The notes under the pieces: generated by a model
What the model saw: only the letters and a program-made list of their open reading frames with translations
What the model was told of the DNA's origin: nothing
Database searches by the model: none
Made by a program: the position numbers and the translations under genes
Part shown: positions 10,170 through 19,476 of the stretch, in pieces
Position numbering within the stretch: position 1 is the first letter of the stretch
How the letters are laid out: each line of letters opens with the position of its first letter
DNA from: Pantoea sp. At-9b
Lineage (GTDB): Bacteria; Pseudomonadota; Gammaproteobacteria; Enterobacterales; Enterobacteriaceae
Assembly: GCF_000175935.2 (NCBI RefSeq)
Contig: NC_014837.1
Location: forward strand, 1,860,001-1,924,000
DNA length: 64,000 nucleotides
Direction: 5' to 3'

Positions 10170-10184
10170 TAGACCGGTCGTCTA
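10170..10184. promoter_or_regulatory. Second NemR-like operator, between nemR and nemA
   Basis: TAGACCGGTCGTCTA is an inverted repeat (TAGAC-N5-GTCTA) with the same half sites as the operator upstream of nemR. It lies in the 48-bp gap, 15-29 bp before the nemA start. It may allow nemA to be controlled separately from nemR. Confidence 0.6.
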
Positions 10185-10203
10185 GAAACTGCGGTTTTTA
10201 AAA

Positions 10204-10800
10204 TCAGTGGCTATTCAGCCACTGTTCAATGGTTTCAAGTGCCAGACTGATTGGCCCTGGCTCTCGTGAAATTTTGCTTTGCAGGCTGGCACCCAGCCAT
10301 AACAAATAACAGCGCTGCGCCAGTTGCTGCGGCGTTTGACCATAAGGCAACGGTTGTTCTGCGGCCACGTCTTTCAGACAGCGGGCGTAGGCACTGATAA
10401 CCGCATTCGCGCCCAGTTGCAGCGCATCGCGCATCGGTTCCGACAGATCGCAGACTTCAGCGGAGAGCTTTACCCCCAGGCAACCCATAATATGGCCCTG
10501 TTCGATAAACACCTTCTCCGCGCTGCGGAAGTGCTGGAGAAACCGTTCGCGCGCAGTCATTTGCGGCTGATCAAGCTGGTGCTCAATCATCTGCAAATGA
10601 TGGACAAAATAACGCTCCAGCAGGGCGACACCAAAGGCTTCCTTCGAGCGGAAATAGTGATAAAACGAGCCTTTAGGGACTTCGGCCAGCGTCAACATCT
10701 CGCTGAGGCCCATGCCTGTGAAACCGCGTTGCAGGCACAACTGCTCGCCGGTAGCGAGCAGATGTTCTCGGGTTTCGTTGCGTTGCTGAGTCTTGTTCAT
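10204..10800 (-). CDS. nemR: Electrophile-sensing repressor NemR (TetR family)
   Basis: TetR-family repressor released by N-ethylmaleimide, methylglyoxal and HOCl; it controls nemA and gloA. The 198-aa protein has an N-terminal helix-turn-helix (GLSEMLTLAEVPKGSFYHYFRSKEAF) and the redox Cys at position 107 in HIMGCLGVK, equivalent to Cys106 of E. coli NemR. Length is one residue less than E. coli. An operator-like inverted repeat lies 15-30 bp upstream of the ATG. Confidence 0.93.
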   Translation of the reverse strand: MNKTQQRNETREHLLATGEQLCLQRGFTGMGLSEMLTLAEVPKGSFYHYFRSKEAFGVALLERYFVHHLQMIEHQLDQPQMTARERFLQHFRSAEKVFIEQGHIMGCLGVKLSAEVCDLSEPMRDALQLGANAVISAYARCLKDVAAEQPLPYGQTPQQLAQRCYLLWLGASLQSKISREPGPISLALETIEQWLNSH

Positions 10801-10814
10801 GAGCAGCAGGTTAG

Positions 10815-10830
10815 TAGACCAGTCAGTCTA
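10815..10830. promoter_or_regulatory. NemR operator upstream of nemR
   Basis: TAGACCAGTCAGTCTA, an inverted repeat of TAGAC/GTCTA with a 6-bp centre, sits just upstream of the nemR start, where the autorepressed nemRA promoter is expected. The same half sites recur at 10170-10184. Confidence 0.65.
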
Positions 10831-10839
10831 ATGCAATGC

Positions 10840-12477
10840 TTAACTGAGCGTCTGGCACGATCTGATCATATCCAGCTGAGGTTGATACTCGCCAGTCTGG
10901 ATGTTGAACATGCCCAACAGGGTATGGAACAGGTTGTCCTGTGATACCGGAGTTTCCGCCGCTTGCTGGCGTAAACAGCTCTGATTAATGTGATACGCGG
11001 AGGCGTAACCCGGCGACATCCACATCAGCAACGGAATATGCGTTTGCTGTGAAGGGGCAAACATATATGGCGCGCCGTGCAGATACATGCCGTGTTCACC
11101 CAGCGACTCACCGTGATCGGAGAGATAAACCATCGCTACGTTGAAACGGTCGCTCAATCCTTTCAGTTTGTCGATAGTACGGCTCAGCATATCATCCGTG
11201 TAGAGCAGTGAATTATCATAGGTATTGACCAGCGCCTGATGGTCACAATCCTGAATCTGATTGCTATCACAGGTCGGGGTGAAACGTCTGAATTCAGACG
11301 GATAGCGCTGATAATAAGCCGGACCATGGCTGCCCATCTGATGGAGTACGATGATGCCGTCGTTATGCAGGCTGCCGATATAATTATCGAGGTTATGCAG
11401 CAGCACATCGTCGAGACAAAAGCCATCGTGGCAATATTGCGTCAGATTCCACAGGGTCATGTCGGTGTGCGGCACCCGGTCACAGGCACCTTTACAGCCT
11501 CCATCATTTTCACGCCACAGCACGCTCACCCCGGCATGTGACAAGACATCGAGCAAGCCTTCCTGATGATGCGCCAGATTAGCGTCGTAATGCTCACGTG
11601 GCATGTTGGAGAACATACAAGGTACGGAGACGGCGGTCTCGGTGCCACAGGAACTGGCTTGCGGATAATAGATCACTTGCTGCTGTTGCAGTTGCGGGTT
11701 GGTGTCGCGGTTATAGCCACCCAGTGAGAAGTCCTCTGCACGGCCGGTTTCACCCACCACCAGTACCACCAGGGTTTTCTTCTGCTCAGCCGCGATTAAC
11801 GGACCTTTACGTGCATCCTGACCAATTTTGACCAGTTGCTGACTGCCTTGTAACCAACGTTGATCGACATAGTGGCCGGTACCGCTGACGATATTTGCCG
11901 GGGTAATCATTTTTACCAGGCCTTTGTTGTTGCGCACCAGCGAGGCATAGTCTTTATAAAACAGCACCGCCATCAACAAAATCACCAGCAGCGCGCCAAG
12001 TGCACCTGCCAGGCGTTGCAGCAGGCTCCACCACCAACGTTGCCCATGGCGGATGCGGACGCTGCTGATGATAGCCACCGGCAGAATCCCCATCAGCAGC
12101 ATCCAGATTGCCCAGGTACGGCTGATCAGGGCACCCGCTTCCTGGGCATTCGATTCGAACACGTTCTCGATCATGTTGGTGTCGATGACGGTACCAAAAC
12201 TGTGCATAAAGTAGTTGGCAGCGGCACTGGCCAGTACCAGCACAATCAATAGCGGTTTGCGGATAAATGGCCAGGCGATCAGACTAAAAATCAAGTAGAA
12301 CGCTGAAATCAGGACCACCGGAATACTGGCGGCAAACAGATAATCATGCAGGCGATCGTAGGTAATAATTTGCCAGGCACGAAATAAAAACAGGCCGTTT
12401 AAAACGATGGCAAAGAACAGGGCGGCACTAAAATTAAACCAACCAGTGTGACACTGTAACTTATTCGGGAATTTCAT
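10840..12477 (-). CDS. eptA: Phosphoethanolamine transferase EptA (lipid A modification)
   Basis: Inner-membrane enzyme with a periplasmic catalytic domain that moves phosphoethanolamine from phosphatidylethanolamine to lipid A phosphates, lowering surface charge. The 545-aa protein has five N-terminal membrane segments (~residues 15-175) and a C-terminal sulfatase-fold domain with metal ligand Glu in VVGETGRAEDF, nucleophile Thr279 in SSCGTETAVSVPCM, LSDHGESLGEHG, and several paired Cys. Length matches EptA (~547). It is not at this locus in E. coli, so it is an insertion between nemR and ydhL. EptB or another paralogue is less likely. Confidence 0.87.
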   Translation of the reverse strand: MKFPNKLQCHTGWFNFSAALFFAIVLNGLFLFRAWQIITYDRLHDYLFAASIPVVLISAFYLIFSLIAWPFIRKPLLIVLVLASAAANYFMHSFGTVIDTNMIENVFESNAQEAGALISRTWAIWMLLMGILPVAIISSVRIRHGQRWWWSLLQRLAGALGALLVILLMAVLFYKDYASLVRNNKGLVKMITPANIVSGTGHYVDQRWLQGSQQLVKIGQDARKGPLIAAEQKKTLVVLVVGETGRAEDFSLGGYNRDTNPQLQQQQVIYYPQASSCGTETAVSVPCMFSNMPREHYDANLAHHQEGLLDVLSHAGVSVLWRENDGGCKGACDRVPHTDMTLWNLTQYCHDGFCLDDVLLHNLDNYIGSLHNDGIIVLHQMGSHGPAYYQRYPSEFRRFTPTCDSNQIQDCDHQALVNTYDNSLLYTDDMLSRTIDKLKGLSDRFNVAMVYLSDHGESLGEHGMYLHGAPYMFAPSQQTHIPLLMWMSPGYASAYHINQSCLRQQAAETPVSQDNLFHTLLGMFNIQTGEYQPQLDMIRSCQTLS

Positions 12478-12534
12478 GGAAACTCAATCATGGAACGGAA
12501 TGGCGCCAGAGTAGAGACAAAATATGAGGAAAAC

Positions 12535-12551
12535 CTTAACGAAACCTAAAT
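12535..12551 (-). promoter_or_regulatory. Possible degenerate PmrA box upstream of eptA
   Basis: The plus strand reads CTTAAC-GAAAC-CTAAAT; on the minus strand this is ATTTAG-GTTTC-GTTAAG, resembling the PmrA half-site repeat YTTAAK-N5-YTTAAK with mismatches. It lies about 60-75 bp upstream of eptA, a typical position. The match is imperfect and I rate it only as a candidate. Confidence 0.35.
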
Positions 12552-12708
12552 GCGCGGACCGGCGGTGTGACCTGTTTGGTAAGCAGGCGTAACCCCTGTA
12601 GGGGCTGACGGATTTATTGTGTGAAAAGTAGACCAGCAGCGTTTACTCCTTGCACAATGCCACTAAGCTGTTATCAATATGCTGCAAACCAATGACGTCG
12701 GAGTTGAA

Positions 12709-12948
12709 GTGGCCGAGCAACTTGAGTTTTTCCCCGTACCCAGTCCCTGTCGCGGTATTTGCCAGAGCGATGCGCGTGGCTATTGCCGTGGTTGCCTGCG
12801 CAGCCGGGAAGAACGCTTTAACTGGATGCAATACAGTGATGCACAAAAACGTGATGTGTTGCGCCTGTGTCGCCAGCGTTGGTTACGTATCCAGCGTAGT
12901 CAAAAGAGTGAACAACCTGACGAACCGCAACAACCTTCACTGTTCTGA
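12709..12948 (+). CDS. ydhL: DUF1289 protein YdhL
   Basis: Small Cys-rich protein of unknown function. From the GTG at 12709 (ribosome site GGAG at 12700-12703) it is 79 aa, the same as E. coli YdhL, beginning MAEQLEFFPVPSPCRG and ending EPQQPSLF. It contains the DUF1289 pattern PCRGICQ...GYCRGCLRSREER. A longer frame starting ATG at 12679 adds ten residues with no family counterpart. It lies just upstream of ydhF, as in E. coli. Confidence 0.9.
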   Translation: MAEQLEFFPVPSPCRGICQSDARGYCRGCLRSREERFNWMQYSDAQKRDVLRLCRQRWLRIQRSQKSEQPDEPQQPSLF

Positions 12949-13019
12949 CCGTCCCTGCCGCTGACTTTCCGTTATACTGCCGATTCATCATTCGGAATTG
13001 TGTTTAAGGGAGAGTTTTG

Positions 13020-13916
13020 ATGCTACAACCGCAACAAATTGCCCCACAGGGTCCCTCGTTCTCGCCGCTGATTATGGGTTACTGGCGTCTGATGGAATGG
13101 GGGATGACCCCGGCACAGTGTGCACAATTTATTGAGCACCACCTGTCGCTCGGCATCACCACCGTAGACCACGCCGATATCTATGGTGATTACCGCTGTG
13201 AAGCGGCGTTTGGTGAGGCACTGAAATTGGTGCCGGGCTTACGCGAAAAACTGCAAATCGTCACCAAGTGTGGCATTGCCACGCGTGCGAAACCGGAACA
13301 CCGTATCGGTCATTACATCACCGAAGCCCGACATATTTTGCACAGTGCCGAAAATTCGTTACGCCACTTCGCTACGGACTATCTTGACCTGCTGTTGATT
13401 CACCGTCCCGATCCCCTGATGGATGCGGATGAAGTGGCGGAGGCTTTCCTTGCCTTACATCAAAGCGGCAAAGTGCGTCACTTTGGCGTATCCAATTTCA
13501 CACCGGCACAATTTACCTTGTTGCAATCTCGTCTGCCTTTTACCTTGGCAACTAACCAGTTAGAGATCTCGCCGCTGGAGCAGTCCACCTTGCTGGACGG
13601 TACATTGGATCAATGCCAGCAATTGCGTATGCGCCCGATGGCCTGGTCGTGTCTGGGAGGTGGCCGCATTTTTAATGACCCGCATTACCAGCCGCTGCGC
13701 GATGAACTCCATCAGGTGCAGCAAGAAATCGGTGCCAGCAATATTGAACAGGTGGTTTATGCCTGGGTCATGAAGCTGCCAAGCCGTCCGCTGCCAATCA
13801 TTGGCTCCGGCAAAACAGCCCGTGTCAGTGATGCCGTCGCCGGTTGCCAACTCGCCCTGGATCGCCAGCAGTGGTTCCGCATTCGCAAGGCGGCATTGGG
13901 TTACGATGTACCCTGA
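13020..13916 (+). CDS. ydhF: Aldo/keto reductase-like oxidoreductase YdhF
   Basis: Predicted NADPH-dependent aldo/keto reductase; the natural substrate is unknown. The 298-aa product matches E. coli YdhF in length and sequence: MGYWRLMEWGM near the N-terminus, the TVDHADIYGDYRCE catalytic Asp/Tyr segment, LDLLLIHRPDPLMDADEVAEAF and the C-terminal PLPIIGSGK cofactor site. The ATG at 13020 follows a ribosome site (AAGGGAGAG). About 80 bp separate it from sodC, transcribed the same way. Confidence 0.94.
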   Translation: MLQPQQIAPQGPSFSPLIMGYWRLMEWGMTPAQCAQFIEHHLSLGITTVDHADIYGDYRCEAAFGEALKLVPGLREKLQIVTKCGIATRAKPEHRIGHYITEARHILHSAENSLRHFATDYLDLLLIHRPDPLMDADEVAEAFLALHQSGKVRHFGVSNFTPAQFTLLQSRLPFTLATNQLEISPLEQSTLLDGTLDQCQQLRMRPMAWSCLGGGRIFNDPHYQPLRDELHQVQQEIGASNIEQVVYAWVMKLPSRPLPIIGSGKTARVSDAVAGCQLALDRQQWFRIRKAALGYDVP

Positions 13917-13996
13917 TGCGTAAAAAAGCGTCAAATTACGGCGAGCGGGACAAAATACGTCCAGACTTACAGGGAAGCTAACCATAAGGAGGCGTT

Positions 13997-14515
13997 ATGA
14001 ATAGAATCCTGATCGCCGTTCTGGCGCTGTTTTGTAGCGGTGTTGCGCAAGCGGCATCGGAACAGGTGACGCTGCATAAGGTTACTGAGCAAGGCATTGG
14101 TGCGGCTATTGGTAAGGTGACCATCAGTGAAACACCCTGGGGACTGCAATTTACCCCCGAATTAAGCGGTCTGCCGCCGGGTATTCATGGTTTCCATGTT
14201 CATGCGAAAGGGAGCTGCGAACCGGGCGAATCGGGTGGCAAAATGGTTGCGGCGGGCGCGGCGGGTGGACATCTTGATCCGGCGAACACCGGTAAGCATC
14301 TTGGGCCTTATGCCAACGGTCATCTTGGCGATTTGCCCGCGCTGTTTGTCACCGACGAGGGCAAGGCCGACTATCCGGTATTGGCGCCACGCATCAAATC
14401 CCTGAGTGAAATCAAAGGCAAGGCGCTAATGGTGCATATGGGGGGCGATAATCACGCCGATCACCCTCAGCCGCTGGGGGGCGGCGGTGCCCGTTTTGCC
14501 TGTGGCGTAATTTAA
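13997..14515 (+). CDS. sodC: Periplasmic Cu/Zn superoxide dismutase
   Basis: Converts superoxide to H2O2 in the periplasm. The 172-aa precursor has a signal peptide (MNRILIAVLALFCSGVAQA, cleavage before SEQ), copper ligands in HGFHVHAKGSC, zinc ligands in GGHLDPANTGKHLGP and GHLGDLPAL, and the C-terminal LGGGGARFACGVI with the second disulfide Cys. Compared with E. coli, the metal-site loop reads GGDNHADHPQPLGGGG. A strong ribosome site (AAGGAGG) precedes the start. It is the only superoxide dismutase gene in the window; the usual sodB is missing from its place near purR. Confidence 0.96.
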   Translation: MNRILIAVLALFCSGVAQAASEQVTLHKVTEQGIGAAIGKVTISETPWGLQFTPELSGLPPGIHGFHVHAKGSCEPGESGGKMVAAGAAGGHLDPANTGKHLGPYANGHLGDLPALFVTDEGKADYPVLAPRIKSLSEIKGKALMVHMGGDNHADHPQPLGGGGARFACGVI

Positions 14516-14520
14516 CCGCG

Positions 14521-14549
14521 AGGCGGCAACCCCGATGCCGCCTTGATTT
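14521..14549 (+). terminator. Hairpin after sodC
   Basis: AGGCGGC (14521-14527) and GCCGCCT (14537-14543) form a 7-bp stem, followed by the short T-rich stretch TGATTTG. A weak terminator for sodC. Confidence 0.55.
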
Positions 14550-14643
14550 GCGTAACCAGACGTTTCTTCTTTGATTTTTGCGCTGTTCCCATGGTTTTTT
14601 CCCGCCTATGATACTTGCAGGGAAAAACAGCTCAGGGGCAGGA

Positions 14644-15111
14644 ATGAAAACGTGTGGGATCATGTTGTTATGTGCGTTGCTGGTCGGTTGTGATCAACCC
14701 AATGATACGCAATTGCGGCTCGATGCCAGTCGGCAGCTGCAAAGGGAGATTGACCGCAATCCGCTGCGTGCCAGTTGTGAAGGCATTGCCCGTGGACGTG
14801 AATGGCTGACACAACACACCCTGCAAAAGCTGGAAGCAAAAGGGTGCCAGAACGTGTTACGTAGCGCGACCGAGACTGATTTCACCCATGCTGAGACCTT
14901 TCACCATACCTTAACCATGGTGTGTGGGGGCATTGAGGGCAAAAGTTTTACCGGCACGGAGCTGACGCGACGTTTTATCTACTCACCCGAGGAGAAAGCG
15001 TTGGTGATTGAGCCGATGTCGGAGCAGGATAAAACCCGTTTTGAAGGACGGAAAACGCTGCAACAGTTGCAGGATGACTTTAATCGCCAGCTACAGCAAT
15101 ATTGCCAGTAA
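14644..15111 (+). CDS. Putative lipoprotein of unknown function
   Basis: A 155-aa protein with a type II signal peptide, MKTCGIMLLCALLVGCDQ (lipobox LVGC, lipidated Cys at 16). The residue after Cys is Asp, which in enterobacteria signals retention in the inner membrane. The mature part is hydrophilic with four further Cys (ASCEGIARG, KGCQNVL, MVCGGIEG, QQYCQ) that could form disulfides. I do not recognise the family. The ATG at 14644 was preferred over the longer frame from 14578 because it gives the signal peptide. Its stop abuts the ydhK stop on the other strand. Confidence 0.75.
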   Translation: MKTCGIMLLCALLVGCDQPNDTQLRLDASRQLQREIDRNPLRASCEGIARGREWLTQHTLQKLEAKGCQNVLRSATETDFTHAETFHHTLTMVCGGIEGKSFTGTELTRRFIYSPEEKALVIEPMSEQDKTRFEGRKTLQQLQDDFNRQLQQYCQ

Positions 15112-17112
15112 TTATCCTGGCACCGCCTGTTTTAACTGTGCCAGCGAGCAGCGCAGTCGCCAGAGAATACCCGCCAGGGTATTGGCCTCACTATCCTGCG
15201 TCACTGGCAATTGCGCAATCATCGCTTCCAGTTCATCCAGCGTGGCCTGCAATGGCATATGACGCACCCCACGAACACTCATAATGCGCTGCAAATCTTG
15301 CAGGCTGCTGTCGCGCATCGTTGCCAGTGTTGGAGAGGCAGGCTGCCATTCGCGCAATTGCCAGACCAGATGCGAGCAGTTGAGCAACACCACGCCCCAG
15401 CGCAACAACCACACTCGCGCCTGCTCATCACGGCTATTACTCAATTGGCTGATATGATGATAAATCTGCGACTCAAAACGGCTTTCGCTCAGGCGTGGAT
15501 GACGACGTAACTGATCGAGAAAGGCGTGGCGTAAGGCGCGGATATGGCGACGGCTACGTCTGGCATCGGAACTGGGACGCAGTACCTGAAACGCCAGCCA
15601 GGCGAGCATCACACCACACACCTTTGCCAGATTATCGTTGAGGAAACTCTGGTAATCCCAGTCCGGGGGATTGCTGACCGCGATAAACGATCCCATGAAC
15701 ACGATAAATTGCCCCCACATACCGGCACGGGTTTTCTGTTGCAATTTGAACAGTTGTAACGTGGTAAGCAGGGGGAACAACACCAACAAAAACTGCCACA
15801 ACGCGCTAATTTGCACCATCAGGCCGAATTGCAGCACAAAGCTAAACAACGATAGCCACAGCAGGGTTTTCAGCAACAGAGAGATACTGCCGGTTGGCGA
15901 GGGGGCTGAAGAATAGAGGACACAGGCAATTGCCGTCAGTGTCAGTGCCGCCGCACCAGAATCCCATTGCGTGGCGATCCAGAATGCACAGCCCAGCATA
16001 ATCACGCTGAACGTCCGCAGTGCACTCCATCCGGCCTCGGCGTTATCGCTTTCGCGCGCCAGCGACGGCACGCGCGGCGGCTGGAATTGTGTATCTGCAT
16101 CCGCACGTTCAATCAACCTGATCCAGCGTTGCACGTTCAGGTAGACCCAACAAAAGTAGCGCAGGCGCTGGACAAAGGCACGTTGGCGATAATCACCAGC
16201 GGCGGCGGGAGTGATACCGCGCAGAATCAACGCCAACTGGTATTTATCACACTCAGGCTGCGCTAATTCGTGCAGCAGTTTTTGGATGGCATCAAACAGT
16301 GACTGCGGCGCTTCAGGCCAGTTCAGCAGCATCCGGCGCAGGCTGGAGAGCACACTGGTGAGGCGCAATTGCTGATGCAGTACATAGTTGAGGACGTTAT
16401 TTTGCCGACGAAAGCGGTAGTGGCTCCAGAACGCCTGGATGCGCAGCAGGTTCATGGTCAGGATCTGGCTGATCACCGTCTCATGTGCGCTGCGAACATT
16501 GTCGGTACTGCCTTGCTGCATCAACAGCACCGCGTGTTCCAGCAGTCGGGCGTGCATCTGGCGCAGCGATCGCATCAACGCGTGACCATCTGAGGTACTG
16601 GGCAGCACCATCATCATCAACCCGGCACATAAAATCCCGGAAATCACTTCACAAACGCGTGCTTGGGTAATCGTCCAGAGATCACTGATATCGGTGATAT
16701 TGACGCTGCTGAAGGCGATGATGGCGGCGGTATACCCGGCCAGCGAAAAGGCATAGGCCACATTGTTCTGGTAGTGGTTGGCAATCCAGGTACAGAGCGC
16801 CAGCCAACCCGCCATAAAAAAAGCAAACAGCCACGGCTCATTTAGCGTATGGCCGGCAATCAGTAACGCAGCAGTGGCACCGAGTAAGCTGCCAACAATG
16901 CGCCCCAGGCTTTTACTGATAGCACCACCGACCGTGGGAAAGCTGACTACTGCGGCAGAGGTCATGGCCCAGTAGGGCTGATCCAGTTGCAGGGCATATG
17001 CCACCGTTAACGCCAGACACATGGCGATGGCATTGCGTAACGCATAACGCCATTCGCCGCTGCTGGCTTTGATCCAGGGGAGATTTTGCCATGCCAGCCA
17101 CTGTAAATTCAT
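15112..17112 (-). CDS. ydhK: FUSC-family efflux component YdhK
   Basis: Inner-membrane protein of the aromatic-acid exporter (AaeB/FUSC) type, 666 aa against about 670 in E. coli. It shows two sets of membrane helices, one N-terminal ([20 protein letters not shown] onward) and one central ([35 protein letters not shown]), each followed by a large cytoplasmic part. It is last in the ydhI-ydhJ-ydhK operon, 8 bp after ydhJ. It probably pairs with YdhJ as a tripartite exporter; the substrate is unknown. Confidence 0.92.
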   Translation of the reverse strand: MNLQWLAWQNLPWIKASSGEWRYALRNAIAMCLALTVAYALQLDQPYWAMTSAAVVSFPTVGGAISKSLGRIVGSLLGATAALLIAGHTLNEPWLFAFFMAGWLALCTWIANHYQNNVAYAFSLAGYTAAIIAFSSVNITDISDLWTITQARVCEVISGILCAGLMMMVLPSTSDGHALMRSLRQMHARLLEHAVLLMQQGSTDNVRSAHETVISQILTMNLLRIQAFWSHYRFRRQNNVLNYVLHQQLRLTSVLSSLRRMLLNWPEAPQSLFDAIQKLLHELAQPECDKYQLALILRGITPAAAGDYRQRAFVQRLRYFCWVYLNVQRWIRLIERADADTQFQPPRVPSLARESDNAEAGWSALRTFSVIMLGCAFWIATQWDSGAAALTLTAIACVLYSSAPSPTGSISLLLKTLLWLSLFSFVLQFGLMVQISALWQFLLVLFPLLTTLQLFKLQQKTRAGMWGQFIVFMGSFIAVSNPPDWDYQSFLNDNLAKVCGVMLAWLAFQVLRPSSDARRSRRHIRALRHAFLDQLRRHPRLSESRFESQIYHHISQLSNSRDEQARVWLLRWGVVLLNCSHLVWQLREWQPASPTLATMRDSSLQDLQRIMSVRGVRHMPLQATLDELEAMIAQLPVTQDSEANTLAGILWRLRCSLAQLKQAVPG

Positions 17113-17120
17113 GCCCGGCC

Positions 17121-17978
17121 TCAGCGCTCAATCGAGATCGTGCAGGTTGTGCCCGCCACCAGCGGGACGCCATCCGGAATGGCGTCAAGACGAATACGCA
17201 CCGGCACACGTTGCGCCAGCCGCACCCAGGGAACATTCGGTTTAATATCCGGTACCAGGCCACTGTCACTGTCGACACTCTGGTCGTAGATGGCGCGTCC
17301 GATGCTTTCAACTTTGCCTTGCAAACGCTGGCCGTTGCTGTAAAGCACGATGTTGGCGGTCGCGCCTGGCTGGATATGGCGCAGTTTGGTCTCTTCGAAA
17401 TATCCCATCACATACCAGGAATGGCTATCCACCAGTGAGAACAGCGGGGTGCCCGCCGTGGCGTAATTGCCCGGTCGCAGCGTCAGATTGCTCACCCAAC
17501 CATCGGTGGGAGCGCTGATTTGCGTTTGCTCCAGATTCCAGCGCGCCTGATCGAGGGTCGCCTGAGCAGCTTTGGTGGTGGCTGCCGCGGCATTGGCTGT
17601 CAGATGCGCAGCATCGAGATCCTCCGCTGAAATCACGTTACGTGGCAGGTTGCTACGACGGCTCAACTCATGCTGGGCCTTTTCCTGATCTGACTGTGCT
17701 TTTGCCAACTGCGCCTCAGCATTATCCAGCGCGATTTGCCACGGCACCGGATCGAGCGTCAACAAGGTATCCCCTTTATGCACAAATTGATTATCACGCA
17801 CCACCAACGACACGATACGCCCGGAGACTTGTGGGGTGATGTCGACCAGCTCGGCACGGACTTTACCGTCGCGCGTCCACGGCGATTGCATGTAGTAATT
17901 CCACATCCACCAACCCGCCAGCAACGCCAGCGCAAACACAATCAGGGTAGAAAAATATTTAAAGGGATTGAATTTCAT
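17121..17978 (-). CDS. ydhJ: HlyD-family membrane fusion protein YdhJ
   Basis: Periplasmic adaptor of the HlyD/EmrA/AaeA type, 285 aa (E. coli 285). One N-terminal membrane helix ([20 protein letters not shown]) is followed by the biotinyl-lipoyl-like segment ([29 protein letters not shown]), a coiled-coil hairpin (residues ~75-140) and a beta-barrel domain ([22 protein letters not shown]). It lies 6 bp after ydhI and 8 bp before ydhK. Confidence 0.93.
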   Translation of the reverse strand: MKFNPFKYFSTLIVFALALLAGWWMWNYYMQSPWTRDGKVRAELVDITPQVSGRIVSLVVRDNQFVHKGDTLLTLDPVPWQIALDNAEAQLAKAQSDQEKAQHELSRRSNLPRNVISAEDLDAAHLTANAAAATTKAAQATLDQARWNLEQTQISAPTDGWVSNLTLRPGNYATAGTPLFSLVDSHSWYVMGYFEETKLRHIQPGATANIVLYSNGQRLQGKVESIGRAIYDQSVDSDSGLVPDIKPNVPWVRLAQRVPVRIRLDAIPDGVPLVAGTTCTISIER

Positions 17979-17984
17979 GGTGAT

Positions 17985-18221
17985 TTATCCGAGGCTCAAT
18001 AACCAAAGTGCGGCGGTAACGCACAGCACAAACAAGGAAAGATCCATTAAGGTGGGATGCCAGATATCACCGGAGTACATCCAGCCACGTAGCAAGGGAT
18101 GAATCAGCAGCCAGAAAAAGAAACCCAGCAACACCGCTTTGAACAGCGGTGGGAAGAACAAGGAAGCGCCAAAAACCAGGTCAGTGAGTGGCGCATTAGC
18201 GGTCAGGGGGAAAACAGACAC
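17985..18221 (-). CDS. ydhI: DUF1656 membrane protein YdhI
   Basis: A 78-aa inner-membrane protein with two hydrophobic segments and the DUF1656 pattern (GVYFPPLL-like [23 protein letters not shown]). E. coli YdhI is also 78 aa. First gene of ydhIJK, divergent from slyA; DUF1656 proteins regularly precede HlyD and FUSC partners and are taken as small subunits of that exporter. Confidence 0.92.
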   Translation of the reverse strand: MSVFPLTANAPLTDLVFGASLFFPPLFKAVLLGFFFWLLIHPLLRGWMYSGDIWHPTLMDLSLFVLCVTAALWLLSLG

Positions 18222-18348
18222 GTGTTATCATCCTTAGTAAACCCAGATTCTCTCTTAATGAAGCGTAGATGAGTGCGTGTGTCAGCTGGCCTGGGATTTG
18301 TATTTTGTCCTGTAAACTCGCAGAATAGTGTAAAATCTGGCTTGATAG

Positions 18349-18360
18349 CTAGCAAGCTAA
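18349..18360. promoter_or_regulatory. SlyA-binding site between slyA and ydhI
   Basis: CTAGCAAGCTAA matches the SlyA consensus TTAGCAAGCTAA in 11 of 12 positions. It lies 16-27 bp before the slyA ATG, in the divergent slyA-ydhI region. This suits autorepression and SlyA control of ydhIJK. Confidence 0.8.
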
Positions 18361-18375
18361 TTATAAGGAGATGAA

Positions 18376-18813
18376 ATGGATACGACACTCGGAACGGATC
18401 TGTCTCGCCTGGTGCGCATCTGGCGTGCCTTGATCGACCAGCGTCTGAAACCGCTTGAGTTGACGCAAACACATTGGGTGACGTTGCACAATATTCATCA
18501 ACTCCCGCCAGAGCAGTCGCAGATACAGCTGGCGAAAGCCATTGGTATTGAGCAACCCTCGCTGGTGCGTACACTTGATCAACTGGAAGAGAAGGGGCTT
18601 ATCACCCGTTCTACCTGTGCCAACGACCGTCGTGCGAAACGTATCAAGCTGACCCGTCAGGCAGAGCCGATCATCGAACAGGTTGAGAACGTGATCGATG
18701 CCACCCGAGATGACATTCTCAACGGCATCAGCCTGGAAGAGGTCAACCAGATGGTGACCCTGATTGCCCGACTGGAGAAAAATATTCTTGAGTTGCAGAA
18801 TCGCGAAAAATAA
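18376..18813 (+). CDS. slyA: MarR-family transcriptional regulator SlyA
   Basis: Winged-helix dimer that competes with H-NS and represses or activates horizontally acquired and envelope genes. The 145-aa protein is close to E. coli SlyA, with [34 protein letters not shown] and the recognition-helix segment [21 protein letters not shown] ribosome site (AAGGAG) precedes the ATG. It lies directly beside the foreign cluster at 18.8-40.2 kb; control of that cluster by SlyA is plausible but only an inference. Confidence 0.96.
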   Translation: MDTTLGTDLSRLVRIWRALIDQRLKPLELTQTHWVTLHNIHQLPPEQSQIQLAKAIGIEQPSLVRTLDQLEEKGLITRSTCANDRRAKRIKLTRQAEPIIEQVENVIDATRDDILNGISLEEVNQMVTLIARLEKNILELQNREK

Positions 18814-18817
18814 AACA

Positions 18818-18837
18818 CCGCCCCGCAGCTGGGGCGG
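18818..18837 (-). terminator. Hairpin between slyA and the first LuxR-type gene
   Basis: CCGCCCC-GCAGCT-GGGGCGG, a perfect 7-bp GC stem. On the minus strand it is followed by TGTTTTATTTTT, so it fits best as a terminator for the leftward LuxR-type gene. On the plus strand no T-run follows, although it can still stop slyA transcripts. Confidence 0.75.
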
Positions 18838-18843
18838 CGTTAC

Positions 18844-19476
18844 TTAAAACAAGAACAGGGTGTTAATCTCACCGTTAAGTTTTTTTTGTAAAGAGAAGCG
18901 GATGTTATAAAGCTTTTTTTTATCCAGTTGCAGAGAATCCGCGATTTCCGTCAGGGTGTATTCCCGCACCAGAAGATTCAATACCTCCACCTCTGACGTG
19001 GTCAGACTGCCCGCTTTGACCCCGTTACCCCATCGACCAATAAGAACATCTTTGATCTTTTTATTAATGGTTTGCTGGCAATCGCTGGAATAGATAACGG
19101 TGGCGATACGCTGGTGATGCTTCCACCACCAAGAGGCAAGATTATCCATCCTATAATCAGATAATAAGATTAATCCGCTACCACTTCTGGCTAAGTTTTT
19201 AATCCAGTCGGCATCAGAGAAAAATTTTATGTTGTAGTGAGAGAAGTCGACAAAGATAAAACTAAACTTCAGATGGTTATGCTGCTTTTCACGTAGCGTA
19301 GCATGGATACCCAGCCGTAAATAATAGTTTCTGTCGGGCCAGATAGCGTATTCAACGTCGGAATGATCCTGCATGTCTGACAGCTGAGCAGGCGTTGTTG
19401 CCAGCTGATAATCGGTCCAATTGGTTTTACACGGTTCATTTTGCATTGGAATCAACAATCCCTGTCCAATTTCCAT
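18844..19476 (-). CDS. LuxR-type transcriptional regulator (left flank of the cluster)
   Basis: A 210-aa DNA-binding regulator. The N-terminal part lacks a recognisable phosphorylation site; the C-terminal LuxR/GerE helix-turn-helix reads LTTSEVEVLNLLVREYTLTEIADSLQLDKKKLYNIRFSLQKKLN (about residues 155-198). It is clearly paralogous to the regulator at 39610-40230: both have WPxxNxYLxL, a (V/I)DxS segment, a Gly-x-Gly segment before LLSDYRM/LIPDRRM, and a following WWW/YWW. I used the ATG at 19476; a TTG at 19506 would add ten residues. It reads divergently from the operon that starts at 20446. The pattern recalls EcpR/BglJ-like enterobacterial regulators; the target is inferred. Confidence 0.82.
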   Translation of the reverse strand: MEIGQGLLIPMQNEPCKTNWTDYQLATTPAQLSDMQDHSDVEYAIWPDRNYYLRLGIHATLREKQHNHLKFSFIFVDFSHYNIKFFSDADWIKNLARSGSGLILLSDYRMDNLASWWWKHHQRIATVIYSSDCQQTINKKIKDVLIGRWGNGVKAGSLTTSEVEVLNLLVREYTLTEIADSLQLDKKKLYNIRFSLQKKLNGEINTLFLF

